DNA of 12,022 nt from a bacterium TMED198 (lineage in GTDB: Bacteria > Fidelibacterota > Marinisomatia > SCGC-AAA003-L08 > D37C17): NCBI GenBank assembly GCA_002170735.1, contig NHIV01000038.1, forward strand, positions 1 to 12,022, read 5' to 3'. Made by a program: the position numbers and the translations under genes. The notes under the pieces are model-generated. The model did no database searches, had not been told where the DNA came from, and saw only the letters and a list, made by a program, of their open reading frames with translations. How positions within the stretch are numbered: the first letter of the stretch is position 1; the number at the start of each line of letters is the position of its first letter. Below, one piece after another: positions 1-7,639 of this stretch.

Positions 1-1
1 A

Positions 2-1747
2 GAAAAATTGAATTTATTTTCTAATAGAAGAATACATGATTGGGCTATGGTTGAAGCAGAAGTTGGAAAGTCTGATCATTATAAATTTTCATTGGAAGTC
101 GCATCAAAATCTATAACAGCCGTTAAAGATGTGAACAAATATTTACCTTTAATTCCTAGTGAAATTGATTCTATAACACATCTCATAATTTCATTAGATG
201 AAAATGTTGATAAACAGCTTAAACCATTTATAAGAGATGTTGATAGGACTCATGGGCACGTAAGAAAAATTGTAGTGAACAATACTATTACAAATAAGGG
301 TATTGAAGATATACTTGAGCAGTGTTCAGGAGCAAATCATATTATTATCAGCATTCTTAATAGAATTAGGATGAATAAAAATGAATCTTCAATTGATCCT
401 AGTTTTCAAGAACTTATAGATAGCTCAAAACAACTTGGGGTTCCAGTGACAGTATTTAGCTTTGGAAGTCCATATCTAATTAGCTATGAAAACATAGATA
501 ACTATATTTGTACATATGGTTATGGAAAAACAACCATGATTGCGGCTGCTAATGCATTGTGGGGAAGAGAGAAAATTACTGGTGTTTTACCTGTATCTTT
601 AAATGAAAAGTTTAAGGTTGGCTCTGGATTGAAAATTCAAAAAAAAAAAAAATTGAATCAAAATAATCTAAATTTTGATGTAGCTTGGAATGTTATAGAG
701 TCTGCTATAGATAGTAAAATTTTCCCAGGGGCCCAGGTATATATAGTTAAGGGAAATGAAGTGCTTGCAGATACATCTTTTGGCTATTTTACATATGATA
801 GGAAGCAAAAGGTTAAAAAAACATCAATCTATGATGTAGCTTCACTTACAAAAGTCTTAGCAACTACCCCAGTTATTATGAAGCTTATCGATATTGGAAA
901 ACTGAGTTTAGATCACCATCTCCATCACTATTTCGAAAAGTTTAAAGGGCCTGAAAAGTCTAAGATTACTGTTAAACATCTTCTAACTCATTCTGCAGGA
1001 TTCCCAAAGTTGTTGCAAATGTATAAAAATTTAGATTCTAATGAATCATCACAACTCGAAAAATATATTTTTAATCAGGAATTAGTATATACACCAGGTG
1101 AAAAATCAATTTACTCAGATTTAGACATGATAATGCTTGGCATGTTAATTGAAAAGGTAACAGGTAAAAGTCTTGATGTGATGGCAAGCAGTTATTTTTT
1201 CAATCAAATCAATCTATCTAATACGCTTTTTAGACCAAAAGAGGAAAAAAACAAATTTATCCCTCCTACAGAAAAAGATGTTAATTATAGGAACATGCTG
1301 GTAAAAGGTTTCGTGCATGATGAGAATGCATATTTTATGGGTGGAGTTGCTGGACATGCGGGGCTATTCAGCAGCGCATCTGATATAGGAAAGTTTATGA
1401 AGTTTTTTTATGATGGGGGCATTTATAATGGTAAAAGACTCCTATCTGAAGCAATTATAGAACAGTTTATTGAAAAACAGTCGATAATTAAAAACTCAGA
1501 TTGGGCCTTAGGGTGGGATACTCCATCAATAAGTGGTAAAGGCCTAGCTGGTAAATATTTTTCAGGAACTTCATTTGGCCATACAGGCTTTACTGGAGTT
1601 TCTACTTGGTGTGATTATAATAACAAAATAGCAGTTGTTCTACTTACAAATAGGATCTATCCATCAAGGCCTAAAGATTCTAGCTTAATAAATTCAGTTA
1701 GAACTTCATTTCATAACTCTGTAATGAATAAGATCTTAGGTAAATAA
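2..1747 (+). CDS. NagZ-type GH3 C-terminal domain fused to beta-lactamase-like serine hydrolase (5' partial)
   Basis: The reading frame is open from the first bases, so the true start and the catalytic family-3 TIM barrel lie left of the window. Bases 2 to about 630 encode the GH3 C-terminal domain: KSITAVKD, then SFGSPYL, the AANALWG segment and GVLPVSL near bases 580-600. A lysine/asparagine linker follows. From about base 680 comes a class-C beta-lactamase/penicillin-binding fold with nucleophile motif SLTK (842-853), YSD (1112-1120, replacing the usual YxN) and HTG (1580-1588). In this family SxxK and YxN/HTG form the active site. By analogy with B. subtilis NagZ (YbbD) and AmiE (YbbE), the protein probably removes GlcNAc from muropeptides and cleaves the MurNAc-peptide amide bond, most likely in the periplasm. 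The substrates are inferred; an esterase or DD-peptidase role for the second domain is possible. The stop lies 1 base before the symporter-NamZ gene, suggesting co-transcription. A 14-A run occurs in the linker. Confidence 0.85.
   Translation, partial: EKLNLFSNRRIHDWAMVEAEVGKSDHYKFSLEVASKSITAVKDVNKYLPLIPSEIDSITHLIISLDENVDKQLKPFIRDVDRTHGHVRKIVVNNTITNKGIEDILEQCSGANHIIISILNRIRMNKNESSIDPSFQELIDSSKQLGVPVTVFSFGSPYLISYENIDNYICTYGYGKTTMIAAANALWGREKITGVLPVSLNEKFKVGSGLKIQKKKKLNQNNLNFDVAWNVIESAIDSKIFPGAQVYIVKGNEVLADTSFGYFTYDRKQKVKKTSIYDVASLTKVLATTPVIMKLIDIGKLSLDHHLHHYFEKFKGPEKSKITVKHLLTHSAGFPKLLQMYKNLDSNESSQLEKYIFNQELVYTPGEKSIYSDLDMIMLGMLIEKVTGKSLDVMASSYFFNQINLSNTLFRPKEEKNKFIPPTEKDVNYRNMLVKGFVHDENAYFMGGVAGHAGLFSSASDIGKFMKFFYDGGIYNGKRLLSEAIIEQFIEKQSIIKNSDWALGWDTPSISGKGLAGKYFSGTSFGHTGFTGVSTWCDYNNKIAVVLLTNRIYPSRPKDSSLINSVRTSFHNSVMNKILGK
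639..652 (+). repeat. A14 homopolymer at the domain junction
   Basis: Fourteen consecutive A residues encode part of a lysine-rich linker (QKKKKL) between the GH3 domain and the serine hydrolase domain. Runs of this length are known sites of transcriptional slippage and of replication or sequencing error. Gain of one A leads to a TAA at 664-666, and loss of one A leads to a TGA at 654-656, so either change stops translation just after the GH3 domain. Confidence 0.95.
1738..1740 (+). promoter_or_regulatory. Short ribosome binding site supporting an ATT start
   Basis: AGG lies 8 bases before the proposed ATT start at 1749, inside the last codons of the upstream gene. It is only three bases long, so it supports the start weakly. 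Termination of the upstream gene at 1745-1747 would also deliver ribosomes to this point. Confidence 0.35.
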
Positions 1748-1748
1748 A

Positions 1749-4391
1749 ATTTTTTCAGTTGACTACATTATACTTTTCTTTTTTACACTTGGAATTATTT
1801 TTTACGGCTTATACTCAAGAGATAAAGATTTAGACTCAGTAGGTTTTTTTAGTTCAAGAAAAGAAATTAGCTGGGTTATGGCGATGTTCTCAATTGTTGC
1901 AACTGAAACATCAGTCTTAACTTTTGTATCAATTCCTAGTATTGCTTATATGGGAGATTGGTATTTTATGCAGCTTGTTTTAGGTTTTGTTGTAGGTAGA
2001 GTGATTGTTAGTATATTTATTCTCCCACTTTATTTTAAATCAAAAATTGTAAGTATCTATCAAGTCTTAAGAGAAAGGTTTGACTCTTCAATTCAAAAAC
2101 TAGCTTCAGGCGTATTTTTTATTACTCGTATCTTAGCTGATAGTGTAAGGTTTTTAGCTACAGCTGTTATAATAGAGGTAATTACAGGATGGGGGATGTA
2201 CTCTTCATTGTTAATAATTGCATCAGTTACAATTGTATATTCTCTTATTGGTGGAATTAAATCTATAGTATATATTGATGCACTTCAGTTTGGAGTTTAT
2301 TTTTTAGGAGGGATTTTATGCATCCTATTCATTGTATATACTTTAGATTTAAAAGTTTTATCTATTTTTTCTTCACTTGTATCTACTCCCGCCACTTTAA
2401 GTAGTAATAAGCTTGATATAGTACACTTTGGAAACCCCTTATACGCTTCCTCTAGCTTTGTTTCTGCATTTATTGGAGGAATTTTCTTATCGTTTGCATC
2501 TCATGGAGTTGACTATATGATGGTCCAAAGAGTAATTGTTACCAAGTCTCTAACATCAGCCAGAAAGGCTTTAATCGGTAGTGGTATATTTGTTTTAATT
2601 CAGTTTGCAATTTTTTTATTTTTGGGATCGCTTTTATGGTACTATTTTGAGGGCCTTGACCTTGATCTAGATATAGATAGGCAGTTGCCTTATTTTATAG
2701 CAAACTACATTCCTATAGGCCTAAAAGGGCTATTAGTCGCTGGAATCATATCTGCATCGATGTCAACCCTGAGCTCTTCAATTAACTCACTATCTTCAAC
2801 TATTATATTTGATTGGTTCAAAGAAGGTCAAATAGATTCAATAAAGGTTGCAAGGATGATTGGTTTAGCTTGTTCTCTTATTATAGTTGCAATGTCAATA
2901 TATCTTTATAATGTAGTTGATAGTGCGCTCATAATTATTGGCCTAAAGGTTGCCTCTATTACCTATGGAAGCTTGTCTTCTTTGTTTATATTAGCTCTTT
3001 TTAAGAAAAAATTTAAAATAAATCATATAAAAATTTCATTTATTGTTAGTTTCCTTGTCTCAATTTTATGGTCACAATCTTCCTTTTCATGGACCTTTAT
3101 TATTCCAGCTTCAATTTTGTCTTTTTTATGTATTTTATTTTCGATTCAGAATAAAAATATTTTATATTCTTTGATTGTTATTTTTGCCAGCATTTATTTT
3201 ATTAAAAATGATAAGGATATTTATTTGAGTGGATTAGATGTAATAAAGGCGGAAAATTTTAATAGCCTTAGAAATAAAAATATTGCATTGTTGATAAACC
3301 ATACAAGTCTTGATAAGGATGGAAATCATATGATTGAAATTTTAGAAGATTATCCTGATATTAGGATAAAAGTTGTTTTTTCACCTGAACATGGGCTGTT
3401 AGGTTTAGGCGAAGCAGGTGAAAAGATTGACAGCCAGGCTGTAAAAACCCCTGAGGTAAATTTAGTTAGTTTGTATGGAAAAAAGAGAAAACCTAGCAAA
3501 GAGGATTTAGAAGGAGTTGATATTTTGGTAGTTGATATACAGGATATAGGTTCTAGGTTCTATACGTATGTAAGTACGATCAAAAACTCAATTAACACAG
3601 CCAAAGAGCTTGGTGTAAAGGTCCTTATACTTGATCGATTAAATCCTCTTGGAGGTGATATAGTTGCAGGCAGTGGAATGCTCGATAGGTATAGTTCTTT
3701 TGTAGGCTCAATGTCGATTCCAATAAGACATGGCTTAACTGTTGGTGAGCTTTTTTTATTGGCAAGCTCAGAGGGTTGGATGTATGACTCGAAGGACGAT
3801 ATCTCTGTTATAAAGTACAAAGGGCTAGCTCGATCTAATATGTATAATTTTATTGATAGAGATTGGATAGCGACTTCTCCGAATATCCCAAACTTTGAAG
3901 CCGCATATTTATATACAGGTTTATGTTTAATTGAGGGTACGAATGTTTCAGAGGGTAGAGGGACAAATAAACCATTTAAATTAATAGGGGCACCATGGAT
4001 CGACTCACCTAAACTTCTGAAATCGCTTAGATCGTATAGTCTTAAAGGGATTCAAGTAAAAGCTGTAGAGTTTACCCCTAAATCAATTATAGGAAAGTCT
4101 ACTAATCCCAAATATCAAAACAAGGTATGCAATGGAATTGAACTTCAAGTTTTAGATTATGATATTTTTGATCCTATAGCTTTTTCAATTATTTTGATAG
4201 ATGAGTTAAACAAAAATTTTCCTGATAATTTTAATTTTTTAGAATCAAACTTTATCAATAATCTATATGGATCGAGTCGATTAAAAGATGCAGTTCTAAA
4301 AGGTCAAGGAATCAAGGAACTACTTACATCGAATGAAAAAGACTGTAATACTTTTCGAGAAATCCGCAGTAATTACGTAATTTATAAATAG
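1749..4391 (+). CDS. Sodium:solute symporter fused to NamZ (DUF1343, GH171) exo-N-acetylmuramidase
   Basis: Read from ATT at 1749 this is an 880-residue two-domain protein. Residues 1 to about 490 form an SSS-family symporter (LeuT fold) with about 14 hydrophobic segments. The helix-2 segment ATETS (E53, S55) and MSTLSSS (S339, T340) fall where PutP has its sodium-site residues D55/S57 and S340/T341. Residues about 495-880 are DUF1343/NamZ: FSPEHG with E547/H548, QDIGSRFYTY from 598, DRLNPLGG 629-636 and GTNVSEGRGTNKPF. NamZ enzymes of B. subtilis and Tannerella release MurNAc from non-reducing glycan ends. The fusion suggests MurNAc is released next to its own importer, but the transported substrate is inferred. 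A fourteenth helix just before the NamZ part would place the enzyme in the periplasm. The first ATG (1878) would delete helix 1 and part of helix 2, and no ATG, GTG or TTG occurs in frame between the last upstream stop (1737) and 1878, so an unusual ATT start is preferred. Confidence 0.85.
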   Translation: MFSVDYIILFFFTLGIIFYGLYSRDKDLDSVGFFSSRKEISWVMAMFSIVATETSVLTFVSIPSIAYMGDWYFMQLVLGFVVGRVIVSIFILPLYFKSKIVSIYQVLRERFDSSIQKLASGVFFITRILADSVRFLATAVIIEVITGWGMYSSLLIIASVTIVYSLIGGIKSIVYIDALQFGVYFLGGILCILFIVYTLDLKVLSIFSSLVSTPATLSSNKLDIVHFGNPLYASSSFVSAFIGGIFLSFASHGVDYMMVQRVIVTKSLTSARKALIGSGIFVLIQFAIFLFLGSLLWYYFEGLDLDLDIDRQLPYFIANYIPIGLKGLLVAGIISASMSTLSSSINSLSSTIIFDWFKEGQIDSIKVARMIGLACSLIIVAMSIYLYNVVDSALIIIGLKVASITYGSLSSLFILALFKKKFKINHIKISFIVSFLVSILWSQSSFSWTFIIPASILSFLCILFSIQNKNILYSLIVIFASIYFIKNDKDIYLSGLDVIKAENFNSLRNKNIALLINHTSLDKDGNHMIEILEDYPDIRIKVVFSPEHGLLGLGEAGEKIDSQAVKTPEVNLVSLYGKKRKPSKEDLEGVDILVVDIQDIGSRFYTYVSTIKNSINTAKELGVKVLILDRLNPLGGDIVAGSGMLDRYSSFVGSMSIPIRHGLTVGELFLLASSEGWMYDSKDDISVIKYKGLARSNMYNFIDRDWIATSPNIPNFEAAYLYTGLCLIEGTNVSEGRGTNKPFKLIGAPWIDSPKLLKSLRSYSLKGIQVKAVEFTPKSIIGKSTNPKYQNKVCNGIELQVLDYDIFDPIAFSIILIDELNKNFPDNFNFLESNFINNLYGSSRLKDAVLKGQGIKELLTSNEKDCNTFREIRSNYVIYK

Positions 4392-4476
4392 ATTAATTAT
4401 TTGGATTTTATTAAGCACAATAATTATTATTCTAGTTAGAAAAGACAAAACAATCATTTAAAACAACAGGTAAAAT
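4392..4476 (+). promoter_or_regulatory. Intergenic gap with possible promoter for the M16-guaA-glmS operon
   Basis: This is the only real gap upstream of the four-gene block. TTGGAT (4401-4406) and TATTAT (4425-4430) are separated by 18 bases and resemble a sigma-70 promoter, with five of six matches at -10 but only three of six at -35. The same stretch holds an 8-base inverted repeat made only of A and T (4394-4401 with 4419-4426). It could be a weak terminator stem for the upstream gene, but in DNA this AT-rich neither signal is strong. CAGG at 4467-4470, 6 bases before the ATG, is a modest ribosome binding site. Confidence 0.3.
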
Positions 4477-7335
4477 ATGAAAAAAATTTATTTATTAGCA
4501 TTTATTTTAGTATTCAATTCAAATTTATTTTCCCATACAAATCAAGAAATCAATTTAGATTACAAGACTTACAATCTTAACGTCCCTGATAAGCATCCCT
4601 TAGATAAAACACAATACAAGAAAATAATTTTAGATAATAAATTGAAAGTAATACTTGTTTCCAACCCTGATTTCAATATGTCCGCAGCATCAATGCATGT
4701 AAACGTTGGATCCATATCAAACCCTAGTGAGCATCAAGGGTTAGCTCATTTTTTAGAGCATATGCTTTTTTTGGGAACAGAAAAGTACCCAAATGTTGAT
4801 GATTACAGCTCATATCTTGCTCAAAATGGAGGTTATTCTAATGCTTACACAACCAGTAACCATACAAATTATCATTTTGAAGTCTATCATAACTCATTTG
4901 AAGGTGCGATAGATAGATTCTCTCAATTCTTTATAAGTCCACTTTTTACGGATGAATTTACTGAGAGAGAAATGAATGCAGTTAACTCTGAGCACCAAAA
5001 AAATCTTCAAAATGATTGGAGAAGGATGTACCAATTAAAAAATAGCCATATGAAGAAGGGCCATCCAACTAATACATTTTCAACAGGCAATCTAGAAACA
5101 TTGAAAAATGTTGATAGGAGAGTATTAGTTGATTTTTATAATAGATACTATAGCTCAAACATAATGTGCCTATCGCTACTTGGATCTGACTCAATAGAAC
5201 AGTTAGAGAGTTGGGCTAGAGAGTACTTCTCTGAAGTTGAAAATAAAGAGATTCCATACAACTCTTTTGATCCAGTTGCTCTCGATGAGAAAAAGTTGTT
5301 TAGGCTTCTTAAAATGGTTCCTGTTAAAGATGAAAAATATTTAAGCCTCAGCTTCCCAATACCACTTAGACTTTATGAACTGTATGGTAGCAAGCCATTA
5401 AGTATACTAGGAAGTACGATAGGGCATGAAGGTAGCGGGAGCTTGCTCTCTCTCCTTAAGAGCAAAGGCCTAGCTACCTCGTTGTCTGGAGGTGGAAGTC
5501 CTTCCTCAAGAGATTTTGGATCTTCAAGTATCACAATAGAGCTTACTGAAGAAGGATTAAAAAACTATGAGCAAGTAGTAAAATATTGTTTTAGCTACAT
5601 TCAAATGTTAAAAAACAGTGATTATCCTCTTCATATTTTTAAAGAAGAAAAGGCTCTAGGTCAAATTGGTTGGGCATACTCAGACAAAGGCGAAGGTACT
5701 AGTCTCGCTCTTTCATATGCCAACAATCTTAGCTTTTACCCGATGGATATTGCAGAAAGGGTTGACTATTACTACGATAAGCCTAATGAAGAGTCTTACA
5801 GGCAAATATTGTCATATCTTAGGCCTGATAATATGCTCTGTCTGCTATCAGATAAAGGTTTAAAAACAGATAAAGTTGAAACGTGGTATGGAACAAAGTA
5901 CAGCTATTTAGAGGTTAATAGTAATTTTTACAAGTCTCTTTTTAATCCCTCGATTGAATCAGAAATGTTCTTACCTGAGCCAAATGAGTTTATACCGGAA
6001 AATTTTAGAATAGTACCAAAGTTTGGTTTCAAAGAGCCTCAAAAAATTGTTGATAAAAAAGGTGAAGAAATTTATTTGGCTCAAGATAATATGTTTAAAA
6101 GGCCAAAAGTTGTATATAATTTTAATATTAATCTTCCTTTGAAGTACTCAGAGCTAAATAATAGCGTACTTCTTGATTTTTATATTGCATGCGTAAATGA
6201 ATCAATAAATGAAATTTCATATCCAGCAAGGCTTGCTCTTCTAGACTATTCTATAGCTCCTTCTTCTACAGGAATTTCTGTTTATGTTAGTGGTTATAAC
6301 GAGTCAACAGAAAAACTTTTATCAAAAATATCAGAGCATTTAAATAATTATAAAATTACTGAAGAAAGATTCGAAAATTTAAAAGCAAAAATACTTAAGG
6401 GTTTTGATAACCATAAGTTAACAGATGCATGGAGACAAACTCGATCTATTAGAGATCAGTTTCTTAAGAATCCATATTTTTCTCCATCACAAAAATTTCA
6501 AGCTGGGCAGACAGTGACGCTTGAGCAGGTTAGAGATTTTTCTGATGATATTTTTACTAATATTTTTTTAAAGGGCTTGGTGTATGGAAATATTTCTAGA
6601 CTATCCGCCATCAAAGAAATTAAAAAATTCAAGATGGAGCTGGGAGTAGGTTTTACCAAAGGTACAGAGTTTATTCAAGAGCAAAGCCTTGAAATAGATC
6701 AAGCCGAGGAAATTATTTATGAGACCAAATCAATATCTAATAATTCCTGCTTCTGGAAGCAATACATTTATGGAAACAACTCGGTAGACGATTTCGCTGC
6801 TTCTTCCTTGCTTCAAAACTTTATTAGAACTCCTTTTTATACAGAAATGAGAACTAAAAGGCAGCTAGGGTATATAGTATGGGCAGGTAGTAGCTCTAGG
6901 AAGCAATCAACTGGTCTCTACTTTATAATCCAGTCTAACTCAACTTCAGCAGATCAAGTATCTGATATTGCAAACAGCTTTATTGCCAAAATGCCAAATA
7001 TGTTTAGAAGTATGGATAGTAAAACCTTCAAAATGATTAAATCTAGTGCAATTGATAAACTACTTGAAAAAAGTAAAAGTATTTCAGAAGAGGCAAGTAA
7101 GATATACTCTAAGCTTTATATTGATATGGTTCCTTCAAACTGGGAAGAAATAGTCATTGAGAGGTTGAAGGCTCTCACGAAGGATGAAGTTGGACGAGTT
7201 TTTGAATCAGCAATTTCAAAGCAAGAACAGGAATCTATAACAATTTTATTTTTTGGAAAGGACCATGATAAGAGCTCTTCAAAAGCAAATGTTAAAGATA
7301 TAGAATTTTTTAAGAGCAATAGAGACTATAAATAA
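4477..7335 (+). CDS. Secreted M16 zinc metalloprotease, pitrilysin/insulysin type
   Basis: The 952-residue product is close in length to E. coli pitrilysin and carries all visible hallmarks of the M16A subfamily. The inverted zinc motif HFLEH is at H91/E94/H95 and the third ligand E172 lies 78 residues after E94, as in pitrilysin, with the supporting E165 in the same segment. Toward the C-terminus, MRTKRQLGY supplies R792 and Y799, spaced like the substrate-binding Arg and Tyr of insulin-degrading enzyme (R824/Y831). The architecture is therefore an active N-terminal half plus an inactive C-terminal half forming an enclosed chamber that degrades peptides. Residues 1-19 (MKKIYLLAFILVFNSNLFS) look like a signal peptide, implying a periplasmic or exported enzyme. 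It heads a four-gene cluster and ends 12 bases before the next start. The link to the wall genes on its left is positional only; a peptide-scavenging role fits but is inferred. Confidence 0.93.
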   Translation: MKKIYLLAFILVFNSNLFSHTNQEINLDYKTYNLNVPDKHPLDKTQYKKIILDNKLKVILVSNPDFNMSAASMHVNVGSISNPSEHQGLAHFLEHMLFLGTEKYPNVDDYSSYLAQNGGYSNAYTTSNHTNYHFEVYHNSFEGAIDRFSQFFISPLFTDEFTEREMNAVNSEHQKNLQNDWRRMYQLKNSHMKKGHPTNTFSTGNLETLKNVDRRVLVDFYNRYYSSNIMCLSLLGSDSIEQLESWAREYFSEVENKEIPYNSFDPVALDEKKLFRLLKMVPVKDEKYLSLSFPIPLRLYELYGSKPLSILGSTIGHEGSGSLLSLLKSKGLATSLSGGGSPSSRDFGSSSITIELTEEGLKNYEQVVKYCFSYIQMLKNSDYPLHIFKEEKALGQIGWAYSDKGEGTSLALSYANNLSFYPMDIAERVDYYYDKPNEESYRQILSYLRPDNMLCLLSDKGLKTDKVETWYGTKYSYLEVNSNFYKSLFNPSIESEMFLPEPNEFIPENFRIVPKFGFKEPQKIVDKKGEEIYLAQDNMFKRPKVVYNFNINLPLKYSELNNSVLLDFYIACVNESINEISYPARLALLDYSIAPSSTGISVYVSGYNESTEKLLSKISEHLNNYKITEERFENLKAKILKGFDNHKLTDAWRQTRSIRDQFLKNPYFSPSQKFQAGQTVTLEQVRDFSDDIFTNIFLKGLVYGNISRLSAIKEIKKFKMELGVGFTKGTEFIQEQSLEIDQAEEIIYETKSISNNSCFWKQYIYGNNSVDDFAASSLLQNFIRTPFYTEMRTKRQLGYIVWAGSSSRKQSTGLYFIIQSNSTSADQVSDIANSFIAKMPNMFRSMDSKTFKMIKSSAIDKLLEKSKSISEEASKIYSKLYIDMVPSNWEEIVIERLKALTKDEVGRVFESAISKQEQESITILFFGKDHDKSSSKANVKDIEFFKSNRDYK

Positions 7336-7336
7336 A

Positions 7337-7342
7337 AAGGAG
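7337..7342 (+). promoter_or_regulatory. Strong Shine-Dalgarno sequence for the 96-residue gene
   Basis: AAGGAG stands 5 bases before the ATG at 7348, immediately after the M16 stop codon. It is the best ribosome binding site in the window and is the main evidence that the small gene is translated. Confidence 0.8.
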
Positions 7343-7347
7343 TTATT

Positions 7348-7638
7348 ATGCCCTACTTCAATAAAGGCGGTATGACAAAAAATAGTTCTTCTAGCAAAAT
7401 AAAGACTAAGAGACAAAAAATTTTTGAGGAAGAAAGAATTAGAAAACTTGAGATGTCACTGCAGGCTTTTTACGATGAGCTTTCTAAAGAATATATGATA
7501 GTAGAAAAAATTCAAATTGAAGAAAATGGGGAAGAGGTAGAAAAGCAAGAAATTTTAGATAGCCTAAATGAACTATCAAAAGAGAAATTAATAGAAATCA
7601 TTTCAACATATGCAGCAAAAAAACCTATTGGCTTCTAA
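7348..7638 (+). CDS. Hypothetical 96-residue charged protein between the M16 protease and GuaA
   Basis: I do not recognise this protein. It begins MPYFNKGGMTK, continues through a basic Ser/Lys-rich stretch to about residue 25, then becomes a highly charged, probably helical segment (about residues 26-50, FEEERIRKLEMSLQAFYDELS) with coiled-coil character. The C-terminal half is acidic and ends AAKKPIGF. It has no signal peptide, membrane helix or cysteine, so a small cytosolic protein is likely. Support for its being real: a strong AAGGAG site 5 bases before the ATG, a 10-base gap from the protease gene, and a stop codon 1 base before the guaA ATG, so translation of guaA may depend on it. The basic N-terminus could bind nucleic acid or ribosomes, but that is only a guess. 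Confidence 0.75.
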   Translation: MPYFNKGGMTKNSSSSKIKTKRQKIFEEERIRKLEMSLQAFYDELSKEYMIVEKIQIEENGEEVEKQEILDSLNELSKEKLIEIISTYAAKKPIGF

Positions 7639-7639
7639 T

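Noticed and set aside
1740..1755. +1 frameshift joining the beta-lactamase protein to the symporter as one giant protein
   Set aside because: The shift would have to occur within two codons of the stop and there is no recognised +1 signal; an ATT start with coupling explains the layout more simply.
3560..3820. Minus-strand open frame opposite the NamZ domain
   Set aside because: It lies antisense to a strongly conserved coding region and has no recognisable protein features; it is a shadow frame.
4394..4426. 8-base inverted repeat as an intrinsic terminator
   Set aside because: The stem is entirely A/T with a 17-base loop and no following T run; such repeats are expected by chance in this AT-rich gap.
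7617..7623. A7 run near the end of the 96-residue gene as a frameshift site that fuses it to GuaA
   Set aside because: A -1 shift leads to TGA at 7641-7643, not to GuaA. Only a +1 shift or loss of an A would fuse them, seven A is a modest run, and a normal ATG for guaA is present.
7610..7639. Ten-residue N-terminal extension of GuaA from an ATG at 7610
   Set aside because: GuaA proteins begin at the IAIVDYGSQYTQLIARR region just after the ATG at 7640; the extension lies wholly inside the preceding gene and has no ribosome binding site.
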